DNA of 64,000 nt from assembly GCA_964400125.1 (NCBI GenBank), contig CAYNSR010000005.1:1-64000 (forward strand), in the 5' to 3' direction. The notes beneath the pieces are model-generated. The model had not been told where the DNA came from. It worked only from the letters and a program-made list of their open reading frames with translations, and did no database searches. Shown here one piece after another: positions 27,012-38,417 of this stretch. The position numbers and the translations under genes are program-made. Every line of letters begins with the position of its first letter. Position 1 is the first letter of the stretch. The stretch comes from Micavibrio sp964400125 (GTDB lineage: Bacteria > Pseudomonadota > Alphaproteobacteria > Micavibrionales > Micavibrionaceae).

Positions 27012-27458
27012 ATGATTGTATTTCTGGAATCCCTAACGCTGTGGCACTGGCTTGTTTTCGGCGCGGGGTTGATGACGGTGGAAATTTTCCTGCCCGGCGC
27101 ATTCTTCCTCTGGCCGGGGCTGGCGGCGGTACTGGTCGGCCTGATGAGCGCCCTTCTCCCCCTGCACTGGACCACCAGCGTAACACTCTGGGCGCTTTTA
27201 TCTTTGGCAACGGTCACCGGATGGACGTTTTACCGCAAAAAACACCCCCGCACCGAAACCCAAAACACACTGAACCAGCGCGGCCATGAATATATCGGGC
27301 GTCAGTTCACCCTCGAAAAACCCGTCATCAACGGCGCAGGTGAAATCCACACCGCCGATACCGTCTGGAAAATCGTCGCCGGAGCCGATTACCCGGCCGG
27401 AACAATCGTCCGGGTCACCGGGGTCGAGGGCACATCCCTGCGGGTGGAGTCGCCCTGA
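27012..27458 (+). CDS. NfeD-like membrane protein 2
   Basis: 148 residues with the same layout as the protein at 25510-25974: three hydrophobic segments (LTLWHWLVFGAGLMTVEIFLPGA onward) and a C-terminal OB-like domain (HEYIGRQFTLEKPVINGAG). It starts 35 bases after the SPFH stop. Two NfeD paralogues flanking a stomatin suggests a duplication; they may form a mixed complex. Confidence 0.85.
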   Translation: MIVFLESLTLWHWLVFGAGLMTVEIFLPGAFFLWPGLAAVLVGLMSALLPLHWTTSVTLWALLSLATVTGWTFYRKKHPRTETQNTLNQRGHEYIGRQFTLEKPVINGAGEIHTADTVWKIVAGADYPAGTIVRVTGVEGTSLRVESP

Positions 27459-27581
27459 GGCGCGGCCGCCCCCGGCTTTTGCTCTCAAAAACCGGGATTT
27501 TTAGTCTTTTGGCATGAAAATGCTTGAAATCACCCCGGATACCCGATAGAAACACGGTCTGATTTAGCAGGAGTGAAGGCC

Positions 27582-27860
27582 ATGGCCGCAGTACAGCAAG
27601 AGAAAAAAGAAGCAAAAACAGACCGGACGCATCCGGATTATCACGAAATTACGGTCGTTACGACCAACGGGATCGAATACAAGACCAAGAGCACCTGGGG
27701 CAAGGAAGGCGATGTCATGCGCCTTGACGTTGATTGCTACAGCCACCCGGCCTGGCAGGGCGGTATCCAGAAGGTCGTTGAAAAGGCCCAGCTTTCGAAA
27801 TTCGAGAAAAGATTTGGCACGTTTCTGTCCGGTGATGCCTCTGGTGAAGCCAAAAAGTAA
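27582..27860 (+). CDS. rpmE: 50S ribosomal protein L31 (zinc-free form)
   Basis: 92 residues from ATG 27582, with AGGAG eight bases upstream; an in-frame GTG at 27573 is too close to the Shine-Dalgarno. The L31 core HPDYHEITVV and STWGKEGDVMRLDVD...SHPAW is recognisable, ending near FEKRFG. It lacks the CxxC zinc ligands of the C+ form, with only one cysteine, as is normal for alphaproteobacterial L31. Terminator at 27892-27921. Confidence 0.93.
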   Translation: MAAVQQEKKEAKTDRTHPDYHEITVVTTNGIEYKTKSTWGKEGDVMRLDVDCYSHPAWQGGIQKVVEKAQLSKFEKRFGTFLSGDASGEAKK

Positions 27861-27891
27861 AACCGGCCAGTTAGACTCCGTGGAAGACATT

Positions 27892-27921
27892 ATCCCGCCC
27901 CTGAAAAGGCGGGATTTTTTT
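27892..27921 (+). terminator. Rho-independent terminator of rpmE
   Basis: ATCCCGCC-CCTGAAAA-GGCGGGAT followed by seven T residues, 31 bases after the rpmE stop. Confidence 0.92.
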
Positions 27922-27939
27922 ACCGAAGCATTACGTCAT

Positions 27940-28010
27940 CATTACCATAAACACTCGTCATCCCCGGCTTGACCGGGGATGACAAAAATGGTGTGTGGCT
28001 CATTCTGAAG
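27940..28010. repeat. palindromic intergenic repeat, copy 2 (compact form)
   Basis: Contains the same core CGTCATCCCCGGCTTGACC with its self-complementary partner CCGGGGATGAC. It also carries the flank found on the left of copy 1: here AATGGTGTGTGGCTCATTCTG, there in reverse orientation near 9510-9530. The compact form lacks the central hairpin and second arm of the 9505-9646 copy. Confidence 0.8.
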
Positions 28011-28029
28011 AGGAAATAGATATTGATCT

Positions 28030-28482
28030 CTACATTCCGATATCCGGCCCCTGCGGGTTCCGGAGGGTCTTGTCATTTCCGCCAATCACATTCAGACAAT
28101 TGGTGACATACGCGGCGCAGGATTCGACCTTTTTGCCCGTGCGCACGACCCGTTCCAGAAGCTCTATCTGGCCGGAATCATCTCCCGTGCCTTCAAAATC
28201 GGCCACATATTCGCCCAGCGCATCGAGTTCGCGCCGGATTTCAAGGCATGTCCAGACATTGAGCAAGAGGCTGGCTTCCGCCCGATACCGTGCGGTGGAT
28301 GAAAAGACACGCGCCAGCACACCCCTTCTCCCGGAATCAAACTGGCGCTTGGCGGCGGATACGCTATGGGCCGGGTCTTCAAGAAAGCGCGATACCGGTT
28401 TGAAATGTTCGCGCAGACGCAAAACAGCCGCGATTGCTTCGCAATGAATATCCTGACCGTCCTTGACAAGGTCAACGCTCAT
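28030..28482 (-). CDS. small helical protein, unknown function
   Basis: 150 residues, predicted nearly all helix, with no signal peptide or membrane segment. Sequence includes AIAAVLRLREHFKPVSRFLED and LNVWTCLEIRRELDALGEYVADFEG. It lies third in a minus-strand set after valS and the 88-residue gene, with a gap of 32 bases. No family recognised. Confidence 0.55.
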   Translation of the reverse strand: MSVDLVKDGQDIHCEAIAAVLRLREHFKPVSRFLEDPAHSVSAAKRQFDSGRRGVLARVFSSTARYRAEASLLLNVWTCLEIRRELDALGEYVADFEGTGDDSGQIELLERVVRTGKKVESCAAYVTNCLNVIGGNDKTLRNPQGPDIGM

Positions 28483-28514
28483 TCGATAATCCTTCCCGAT
28501 TGTATCAATATGCC

Positions 28515-28781
28515 CTACAATTTGTGAATCATACTGATCGTGGCGAAGCTATGACGCCTTTCATCTGGTTCATCCGGGTTAAGCATGATGCGCACAACGC
28601 CGGATGTTTTATTTTGAAAAAAATAATCCTGCGCTATCAAATGCGCGTTGGCCTTTTCGGCATATACATTTTCCAGCAAATTAAGCAGTAAATCCCTTCC
28701 CTTCGGGCCTTCATATGCATCCGCCGCCAGATTAAAGGCTTCTTTTGCAAACTCATTCGGAACAAATCTGAATACACTCAT
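28515..28781 (-). CDS. 88-residue protein, unknown function
   Basis: 88 residues beginning MSVFRFVPNEFAKEAFNLAA. The start codon lies immediately beyond the valS stop (1 base), suggesting co-transcription and perhaps coupling. It is mixed alpha/beta with a possible strand pair near the C-terminus (SGVVRIMLNPDEP). No signal peptide. Function unknown. Confidence 0.6.
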   Translation of the reverse strand: MSVFRFVPNEFAKEAFNLAADAYEGPKGRDLLLNLLENVYAEKANAHLIAQDYFFQNKTSGVVRIMLNPDEPDERRHSFATISMIHKL

Positions 28782-28782
28782 C

Positions 28783-31434
<2,652 letters not shown>

Positions 31435-31508
31435 GGCAATATCACCTGAAATTTCGCCCCGCTTCCCGCGAGAGCGTCTGGTCAACGTAAAAAGCGGATG
31501 TGTTGTTT

Positions 31509-32039
31509 TTAGTCGTCAACAGCCCTGCGGGCAAGCTTTTCCAGCTCTTTTTCGACGAGGCGTTCGATAATTCCGGGTAGGTTGTCATCCAGCCATTCGC
31601 GCAACATCGGCTGCAACATGTCCTTCACCACATCTTCCAGAGTGACGCCTTCCATAGTGTGACGGCGGCGATCAATCGCAATATTGTCCGCAAGGCGGGC
31701 AAAACCGGAAACGGCGGCTTCCTGGGCGTACTCAGTAAAAATGGAATCATCAGTGAACTGCACCGGGGGTGGCAGGGGTTCTTCTTCCTCCGGTTCCGGC
31801 GCGGACTCCTCCATGACGATGTTGGGCCGTTCCGGCATGATCGGGTCTTTCAACTCAAGCACATCCTCACGCACCGGCTCCAGCTTGGGTGGCGGCGGTG
31901 GGGGTGGCGGCGGGGGCGGCACGGGTTCCGGCTCCGCTGACGCCGCAGGCGCGCCTTCATCGTCGTCAGAAATGATCTGACGAATGGAGGCGAGGATTTC
32001 CTCGATGGACGGTTCCTGTTCGGGTGCTTGTGCGGACAT
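31509..32039 (-). CDS. popZ: polar organising protein PopZ (DUF2497)
   Basis: 176 residues. The three-part PopZ layout is visible: a conserved N-terminal helix PSIEEILASIRQIISDD (10-26), a disordered Pro/Glu-rich linker with a run of about eleven prolines near 41-51, and a C-terminal oligomerisation region (LEDVVKDMLQPMLREWLDDN onward). PopZ forms condensates at the cell pole and anchors the ParB-parS centromere in Alphaproteobacteria. Adjacency to valS is typical of the family. Linker composition and length vary among species and tune the condensate. Confidence 0.9.
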   Translation of the reverse strand: MSAQAPEQEPSIEEILASIRQIISDDDEGAPAASAEPEPVPPPPPPPPPPPKLEPVREDVLELKDPIMPERPNIVMEESAPEPEEEEPLPPPVQFTDDSIFTEYAQEAAVSGFARLADNIAIDRRRHTMEGVTLEDVVKDMLQPMLREWLDDNLPGIIERLVEKELEKLARRAVDD

Positions 32040-32175
32040 CTAATAAGATCTGAATGGTTAAATCGTGAGACTCTCAACGAAATCAGTTTGTTATATTGGA
32101 AAGGTCTTGTCAAAGGCCCAGTTCCACTTCATCCCCTTGAATCCGGGATTTTTGGCAGATTTTTCGGCAATCCCT

Positions 32176-33663
32176 CTAATTTCCGACCTTTTCCGCCAGA
32201 TCCCGGCCAAAAAGCGTGTTGGTCCCCCAGAATTTTCCGGTAATTTCCCGCAAGTGCACATCGTAATCCCGGTACAGTTCCGGGAAGCCCAGCACATCCG
32301 GGTTCAGCATCCCCAATGTCGCGGCCAGCGCGAAACGGGCGACGACTTCATTCCGCTGCGTTGTGACCATGGCCGATTCTGCGTCCAGAAGTTCCTGTTC
32401 CGCGTCCAGCATATCAAGAATGGTCCGGCTGCCCAGAGACGCTTCCTGACGCACCCCTTCGCTGGCAAGACGCGATGCCTCCACCTGCGCACGGCGGGAA
32501 ACGATTTCGGATTTTGCGGCCTGAAGGCTTTCCCAATTGCTGATCGCCTGCTGGCGGGCCAGCCGCCGCGCTTCAGTGATTTCGATCCGCCGCTGCATCG
32601 CGGTGTTTTTTGCCGCGCGCACGCGGGACCGCGTTGAACCCGCTTCGTAAAGCGGAAAACTGGCCTGAATACCGATAGCGCTTACGGTCCGGTCATCTAC
32701 CGTACCCGGTGCCGGATCGAGCGTGTAATCCATTGACCCAAACAGACCGACCGTCGGCAGCAATTCGCCAAAGACCAGATCAATATCCTTTTGCGCCGCA
32801 TTGTGCAGGAATTCCGTTGCCAGCACGGTCGGATTGTAACGCTCCGCCAGATCGACCGCTTCATCCAAAGACGCGGGAAGCGGCAAAGGCATGTCCGGAA
32901 ACGCCAGCGCCGCAGGCGGCAAGCCGGAAACCTGCTGCAAAACCGCCAGCGAACCGCGCAAATCCCCATGCGCCCGCGTTCGTGTTGCCTCGGCCAGCGC
33001 AAGACGCGCCCGGGCCTGTGATACATCGGTGCGGGTCACATCACCGACATCAAACCGGGTCTGGGTTGCATCCAGTTGCCGCGCGATCACTTCCCTGTTG
33101 TTCAGCGCCAGATCATAAAGGGACTGGTCGCGCAACACATTCATGTAGGCGGTCGCCACCTGCAACAAGACATCCTGTTCTGTCGCGATCATAAAGGCGC
33201 GCTGTGCCATGATGGCGTTTTTGGCGCTGTCTATCCCGGAAACCGTACGTCCCCCGCGATAGACGGGTTGCGTGGCATCAAGGCCGAAGCTCTTTTCGAC
33301 AATATCGTAATCTCCGCCACCATCGGACCTGCTATCGATATAGGTGGCATCAGCACTGGCGCTGGCCCCGGGTTTCCACCCGGCCTGCGCTTGCGGCAGG
33401 CGTTCCTGCGTGGCCAGCAAGGCGGCGCGGGCGGCCTGAACGGTCGGGTTGCTGTCATAGGTCCAGCGCAAAACGTCCTGCAATGTCTGGACGCCGGGAC
33501 GCGGCGCATGGGCTCTGGTCATGTCCGGGTCATAAAAGGTCGCCGGATTTAACGGGTCCGCCAGCACCGCCGCCTCTTGCTCCTCCTGCGCCGACACAGG
33601 AAAAGATGTCGTCATGACGGCCAGCAAAAGCGCCGTAACCAGCGCGGATGAACGGTAAGACAT
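32176..33663 (-). CDS. tolC: TolC-family outer-membrane channel protein
   Basis: 495 residues. Signal peptide ends near FPVSAQ. Two tandem outer-membrane-efflux repeats follow, with the expected long helices and strands: VLRWTYDSNPTVQAARAALLA, then SAIGIQASFPLYEAGSTRSRVRAAK. The protein forms the trimeric exit duct for type I secretion or RND/MFS pumps. It sits between pcm-like and popZ, a chromosomal location, and is distinct from the czcC-type TolC relative at 42869-44209. Confidence 0.92.
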   Translation of the reverse strand: MSYRSSALVTALLLAVMTTSFPVSAQEEQEAAVLADPLNPATFYDPDMTRAHAPRPGVQTLQDVLRWTYDSNPTVQAARAALLATQERLPQAQAGWKPGASASADATYIDSRSDGGGDYDIVEKSFGLDATQPVYRGGRTVSGIDSAKNAIMAQRAFMIATEQDVLLQVATAYMNVLRDQSLYDLALNNREVIARQLDATQTRFDVGDVTRTDVSQARARLALAEATRTRAHGDLRGSLAVLQQVSGLPPAALAFPDMPLPLPASLDEAVDLAERYNPTVLATEFLHNAAQKDIDLVFGELLPTVGLFGSMDYTLDPAPGTVDDRTVSAIGIQASFPLYEAGSTRSRVRAAKNTAMQRRIEITEARRLARQQAISNWESLQAAKSEIVSRRAQVEASRLASEGVRQEASLGSRTILDMLDAEQELLDAESAMVTTQRNEVVARFALAATLGMLNPDVLGFPELYRDYDVHLREITGKFWGTNTLFGRDLAEKVGN

Positions 33664-33707
33664 CGGGGAACTCCTGTTTCTGGATAGGTATAGAATCGCT
33701 ACGCGGA

Positions 33708-34382
33708 TTAGAAGGAGAATTCAGGACGCGGTTCGAAACCGGGGATATAAGGTGTCGCGGCATCGAACAGTTTGCGCGTCGAATATTTGCCCTCGCCCAC
33801 ACGCTCGACAATCACCGCCGTGCCGATCTTGGCCCCGGCGGGCCTTAAAATCGCGACCAGACGGCCATGGAGCGACAATTGCGCCAGAAAAATATCGGGG
33901 ATCTCGGCCACCGCACCCTTCATGAAAATCAGGCTGTAAGGGGCATGTTCGGGGCAACCTTCGGTCAGGTCGCCATCAATCACGGCGATATTGCAGTACG
34001 AAAACTCCGCCCAGCACCGTCGCGCCGGATCCAAAAGAGCGGCCTGTGATTCCACAGTAATCACCGTCTCCACCAGCAAGGACAAAACCGCCGAGGAATA
34101 CCCGGTATCGTCACCGATATTCAACACGACATCCTGCGGCCTGAGGTCCGCCGCCTGAAGCATCCGCGCCAGCACCGACGGCTCCATCAGATAGCGCCCG
34201 TCGCCCAGAGGCAGGTCTTCATCAATATAGGCCACACCCCGCAACTGTTCCGGCACGAACATTTCACGCGGGACCGTCCGGAACGCCTCCAGCAAGGGTT
34301 CCGAAATCACCCCCGCCGTATGAATTTGCGAGTCGACCATATTTTTACGCGCCTGTGCGGCAAGAACGGCGGGGTTTATCAT
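33708..34382 (-). CDS. protein-L-isoaspartate O-methyltransferase family protein
   Basis: 224 residues from ATG 34382 (MINPAVLAAQARKNMVDSQI); another in-frame ATG lies 15 bases upstream. Overall sequence follows the PCMT fold: MVDSQIH, VPREMFVPEQLRGVAYIDEDLPLG, then the SAM-binding segment VVLNIGDDTGYSSAVLS. Motif I reads IGDDTG rather than the usual IGxGxGY, so SAM binding may differ. Members next to tolC in Alphaproteobacteria are often annotated Pcm without proof of isoaspartate repair. It is the first gene of the minus-strand run with tolC. Confidence 0.82.
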   Translation of the reverse strand: MINPAVLAAQARKNMVDSQIHTAGVISEPLLEAFRTVPREMFVPEQLRGVAYIDEDLPLGDGRYLMEPSVLARMLQAADLRPQDVVLNIGDDTGYSSAVLSLLVETVITVESQAALLDPARRCWAEFSYCNIAVIDGDLTEGCPEHAPYSLIFMKGAVAEIPDIFLAQLSLHGRLVAILRPAGAKIGTAVIVERVGEGKYSTRKLFDAATPYIPGFEPRPEFSF

Positions 34383-34600
34383 AATACTTATCCACATGAG
34401 AAAAGAAACACTGGCACCTGAAATAATTACCTTATTTCACAAGTCAAGACCAGCCCGTTTGCGGGGGATGTTGTGGGGATGTTTTTGTGGGGAGGAATGT
34501 GCGTTCGTGTCTGGCCGCCTTTATATGTGATTGTATTGCAATGATTTTCCTTATAAATTCAGGATTGTAAGGATTGTGATTGGGGCTGGCGATTTACCGT

Positions 34601-37480
34601 ATGACGATTTCAGCGCAACAATTTATCGAAAAATGGGGAAAGTCCAAGCTCAAGGAGCGAGCGGCTGCCCAATCCCACTTCATTGATCTTTGTAATCTTC
34701 TGGAACACCCAGACCCCGTAAGTGCCGACCCTGACGGCACATGGTACACCTTTGAATACGGGGCGCAGAAAACCACAGGATCCCAAGGCTTTGCCGATGT
34801 CTGGAAAAAGGGATATTTCGGCTGGGAATATAAGGGCAAGCACAAGGATTTGCAGGCGGCCTACGCCCAGCTCCAGCAATATGCGCCCGCGCTGGCAAAT
34901 CCGCCGCTGCTGATCGTCTGCGACACCGACCGTTTTATCATCCATACCAACTGGAACGATCTGGTCAGCGAAACCCATGAAATCGCGCTGGAGGAACTGT
35001 CCAATCCCGACAAGCTGAACCTGCTGCGCCATGCGTTTTTCGAGCCGGATAGACTGAAACCCGCAAAATCCCGCCAGCAGCTTACGGAAGAAGTCGCGGG
35101 CAAATTCGCCGCGATTTCTGAAAAACTGCGCCAGCGCGGGCATGACCCGCATCAGGTCGCCCATTTCGTCAACCGCCTGATTTTCTGCATGTTCGCCGAA
35201 GACATCCAGCTTCTGCGAAAAGGGCTTTTTACCGATGTGCTGGGGCGCAGCCTCAAAACACCCGCCGACCTTCAGCGCAAATTATCCTCCCTGTTCGCGG
35301 CCATGCGGGATGGCGGCGATTGGGGCATGGAAGAAATCCTCTGGTTCAACGGCGGCCTGTTTGATGATGACACCGCGCTGGAACTGAAATCTGATGAAAT
35401 CAAAATGATTCATGAAACGGCCCTGAAGGACTGGAGCGACATTGACCCGTCGATCATGGGAACGTTGTTCGAGCGCGGCCTCGACCCCGCCAAGCAAAGC
35501 CAGTTGGGGGCGCATTACACCGACCGCGACATGATTATGAAGATCATCAACCCGGTGATTATCGAACCCCTGACCCGCGACTGGGACGAGGTTAAAGCCA
35601 AGATAGATGAGGAACTGAAAAAGGCCGAAAGCCACAGCGAAACGACATCAAAGGGCGCAGAACAAAAAACCAAGGCTTTGAATAGGGCGGAAAAAGCCTA
35701 TAACGCTTTCAAGGCCCGTCTGAAATCCTTCAAGGTTCTCGACCCGGCCTGCGGTTCCGGCAACTTTTTGTATCTGTCCCTGAAAGCCCTCAAGGATATT
35801 GAGCAGCAGGTGAATATTTACGGCGAGGTCATGTTCCGCCAGAGCCAATCCATCCCCGAAATCGGGCCGGAAAATATCTACGGTATCGAAATCAACCCCT
35901 ATGCGGCGGAATTGGCGCGGGTCAGCGTCTGGATCGGGGAAATCCAGTGGGTCAAGAAACACGGCTTTCAAGTTCCGGCCAACCCGGTGCTGCGGAAGCT
36001 GGAGAATATCGTCTGCCATGACGCCCTGATGAATGATGATGGCAGCGAATATCACTGGCCCAAGGTGGATGTCATCATCGGCAACCCGCCGTTTATCGGC
36101 GACAAGAAAATGATCCGCGAATTGGGCGAGCCATACACCGTTGCCGTCCGAAAATTGTATGAAGGCCGGATGCCGGGCGGCGCGGATTTTGTCTGTTTCT
36201 GGTTTGCCAAGGCCAATGATTACATGAAAGCCGGATGGCTCCAGCGCGGCGGGCTGGTTTCCACGAATTCCATTCGTGGCGGGAAGAATAGAACGGTGTT
36301 GGATAAAATTACAGAAAACTTTCAGATATACGATGCATGGCCGGATGAAGACTGGGTCAATGAAGGAGCTGCCGTTCGTGTTTCCATGACTTGTTTTGCT
36401 AAAGACCGCCAGCCGGTATCCAAATTATCGGGAACGCCTGTCGATGGAATATATACTGATCTGACATCCCGCACGGAAAAGACAAAATTTAGCGCGGCGC
36501 AAACAAAGAAGCTCAAAGAAAACCTAGACGTTTCCTTTATTGGAACACAGAAAAACGGGCCATTTACGATACCGGGGGAAGAAGCGAGAAGACTACTGCA
36601 ACTCCCGATCAATCCGAACGGGCGGCCTAATTCCGATGTTGTCAGGCCTTGGGCAAACGGCATGGATTTAACGCGCCGCCCTTCCGATACATGGATTATA
36701 GATTTCGGTGTTGACATGCCTGTATCGGAGGCCGCGCTTTATGAAGCCCCCTTCGCTCATGTTGAAAAGCATGTAAAGCCGACCAGAGAACATGTCCGCA
36801 GAAAAAACCATAGAGAGAAATGGTGGATATACGGAGAAAGCCGCCCAGGCCTGCGTAAAAAATTGGCAGGTATGGAAAGGTTTATTGCCACATCGATGGT
36901 GGCGAAACATCGCTTTTTCGTATGGCTTCCCAAAATTCAAATTCCTGAAAATCTCTGCGTTGTGATTGCAAAGGACGATGATACGATTTTTGGCATCATA
37001 TCCAGCCGTTATCATGTCACATGGTCGTTAAAGCTCTGCACTTTCCTCGGTGTGGGCAATGATCCACGTTATACACCCTCGACCACGTTTGAAACCTTCC
37101 CCTTCCCGAAAGGCATGGAGCCGAACCGGCCCGCCAGCGAACTGGCCAAAAACCCCAAAGCACAGAAAATCGCAGAAGCCGCGCGGAAATTGAATGCGTT
37201 GCGGGAAAACTGGCTGAACCCCGCCGGGTCCATCAAGCGTGTGCCGGAGGTCGTGCCCGGCTATCCCGACCGCATCGTGCCCGCCGACAAGGCGGCGGAG
37301 AAAATCCTGTCCAAACGCACCCTGACCAACCTGTACAACGAAAACCCCACATGGCTGCAAAACGCCCACAGGGAACTGGATGACGCGGTGGCGGAGGCCT
37401 ATGGCTGGCCCACCGACTTGACCGACGATGAAATCCTTGAAAAGCTGTTCGCCTTGAATCAAAAACGGGCAGAAGGCTAA
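34601..37480 (+). CDS. MmeI-like single-chain restriction-modification enzyme
   Basis: 959 residues from ATG 34601; an in-frame TTG at 34580 is the alternative. The N-terminal nuclease has the MmeI-type D-x9-ExK arrangement, visible as FADVWKKGYFGWEYKGK near residues 66-82. A helical spacer follows, then an N6-adenine methyltransferase with motif I DPACGSGNF and motif IV NPPF (about 380-505). The C-terminal half is the target-recognition domain and ends with a helical tail. Such type IIL enzymes both cut and methylate from one polypeptide. No partner gene lies nearby. It marks the left part of the accessory block. Confidence 0.88.
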   Translation: MTISAQQFIEKWGKSKLKERAAAQSHFIDLCNLLEHPDPVSADPDGTWYTFEYGAQKTTGSQGFADVWKKGYFGWEYKGKHKDLQAAYAQLQQYAPALANPPLLIVCDTDRFIIHTNWNDLVSETHEIALEELSNPDKLNLLRHAFFEPDRLKPAKSRQQLTEEVAGKFAAISEKLRQRGHDPHQVAHFVNRLIFCMFAEDIQLLRKGLFTDVLGRSLKTPADLQRKLSSLFAAMRDGGDWGMEEILWFNGGLFDDDTALELKSDEIKMIHETALKDWSDIDPSIMGTLFERGLDPAKQSQLGAHYTDRDMIMKIINPVIIEPLTRDWDEVKAKIDEELKKAESHSETTSKGAEQKTKALNRAEKAYNAFKARLKSFKVLDPACGSGNFLYLSLKALKDIEQQVNIYGEVMFRQSQSIPEIGPENIYGIEINPYAAELARVSVWIGEIQWVKKHGFQVPANPVLRKLENIVCHDALMNDDGSEYHWPKVDVIIGNPPFIGDKKMIRELGEPYTVAVRKLYEGRMPGGADFVCFWFAKANDYMKAGWLQRGGLVSTNSIRGGKNRTVLDKITENFQIYDAWPDEDWVNEGAAVRVSMTCFAKDRQPVSKLSGTPVDGIYTDLTSRTEKTKFSAAQTKKLKENLDVSFIGTQKNGPFTIPGEEARRLLQLPINPNGRPNSDVVRPWANGMDLTRRPSDTWIIDFGVDMPVSEAALYEAPFAHVEKHVKPTREHVRRKNHREKWWIYGESRPGLRKKLAGMERFIATSMVAKHRFFVWLPKIQIPENLCVVIAKDDDTIFGIISSRYHVTWSLKLCTFLGVGNDPRYTPSTTFETFPFPKGMEPNRPASELAKNPKAQKIAEAARKLNALRENWLNPAGSIKRVPEVVPGYPDRIVPADKAAEKILSKRTLTNLYNENPTWLQNAHRELDDAVAEAYGWPTDLTDDEILEKLFALNQKRAEG

Positions 37481-37928
37481 AGCCGCCAGCCCGCCTTCGC
37501 CGAAGGCTACGGCGCGGCACTCCGTTTTCCAAGGCGGCGCTTTGCGCCGGGAAAACGGGTGACGGGCCTCTTTCGAATTGAGGGGATAACTATTTATATT
37601 GATTCGTTAATTCCCAATTCGAAGTTTGAATTGCCCCGGTTTTTGCCCCCAATTTTTACAATTGGAAGCGATTTTTATACCTGCATATAGGCATGTATAT
37701 AACTGGATATTAACGATTATTCGGGTTTTTGCAATCTTGATATTTTCCGTGTCCTGTAATCAGCGCCATTACACCCCCGGCCTAGGGAGGCGCGACCACC
37801 CCTCCGGGGTGGTGCCAGACACGCAATTTTTTTTGTATCCGACGGGCGGTTAGAAAATTTCTCGATCCACATATTGAGCGACAAATTGTAGGGGGCGGCA
37901 AGATACATTCTTGACTACCACTCATTTT
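37481..37928. other. gene-free gap with two hairpins
   Basis: 448 bases without a credible gene. It has a nested hairpin at 37522-37558 (CCGTTTTCC/GGAAAACGG enclosing GGCGC/GCGCC), which may end the restriction gene although no T-run follows. A second hairpin at 37795-37813 reads ACCACCCC-TCC-GGGGTGGT. The middle part is AT-rich. Confidence 0.6.
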
Positions 37929-38417
37929 TTAGTAGAGCGACTTCACCAATGACACTTGGCTCTCTAAAAGATCAAGAGCTTCTGTCGCTCCCGCCGTGTC
38001 TTTATCTTCTGCGGCATGATGAAAGCGATCTACGGTCTTGGTGAGTTGCTCAAGTGCCTGAATGAGTTTTTCACCATTTTCTTCTTTGACAGCTTGCGGA
38101 TCGTCATGCAACGCGGCAACGGCGGCTGCCAGTTTTTCTCCGGCTTCATGCAGAGCATCGGTGTTATTGTCTTTTAATGCTTGCCGTGCTGAAGAAATGG
38201 TTTCATCAATCACCGCCCATGCCGCTTCCACCGTTTCAGGTTTTGTAACCGAGAAATGTGGTTTCTCATCATGTCCGTGACCATCGCCATGCGCTTCCGT
38301 GGCTTCATTGGCGTGTCCGGCTTCTGCACCGTGATCATGGCCTTCTTCCGCATACACTGGCGCGGATAGCGCCATAAAAGCGATCCCTGCGAATAGTAGA
38401 GTTTTAAATGGTTTCAT
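37929..38417 (-). CDS. His-rich periplasmic protein of the czc operon
   Basis: 162 residues. Signal peptide ends PVYA before EEGHDHG. Residues 25-55 hold a His/Glu/Asp-rich stretch (HDHGAEAGHANEATEAHG) likely to bind zinc, cobalt or cadmium. The rest is an amphipathic helical bundle. Its start overlaps the czcA stop by 14 bases, placing it last in the efflux operon. A metal chaperone or buffer is inferred; no named family is recognised. Confidence 0.75.
   Translation of the reverse strand: MKPFKTLLFAGIAFMALSAPVYAEEGHDHGAEAGHANEATEAHGDGHGHDEKPHFSVTKPETVEAAWAVIDETISSARQALKDNNTDALHEAGEKLAAAVAALHDDPQAVKEENGEKLIQALEQLTKTVDRFHHAAEDKDTAGATEALDLLESQVSLVKSLY

Noticed and set aside
34388..34396. Perfect DnaA box TTATCCACA
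   Set aside because: A single box without neighbours or an AT-rich unwinding element does not make an origin.
37643..37664. Similarity between TTGCCCCCAA at 37643 and the integrase 5' end at 50968-50989
   Set aside because: About 17 of 22 bases match but the block does not involve the tRNA-Cys end, so it is not a credible attachment pair; likely chance.
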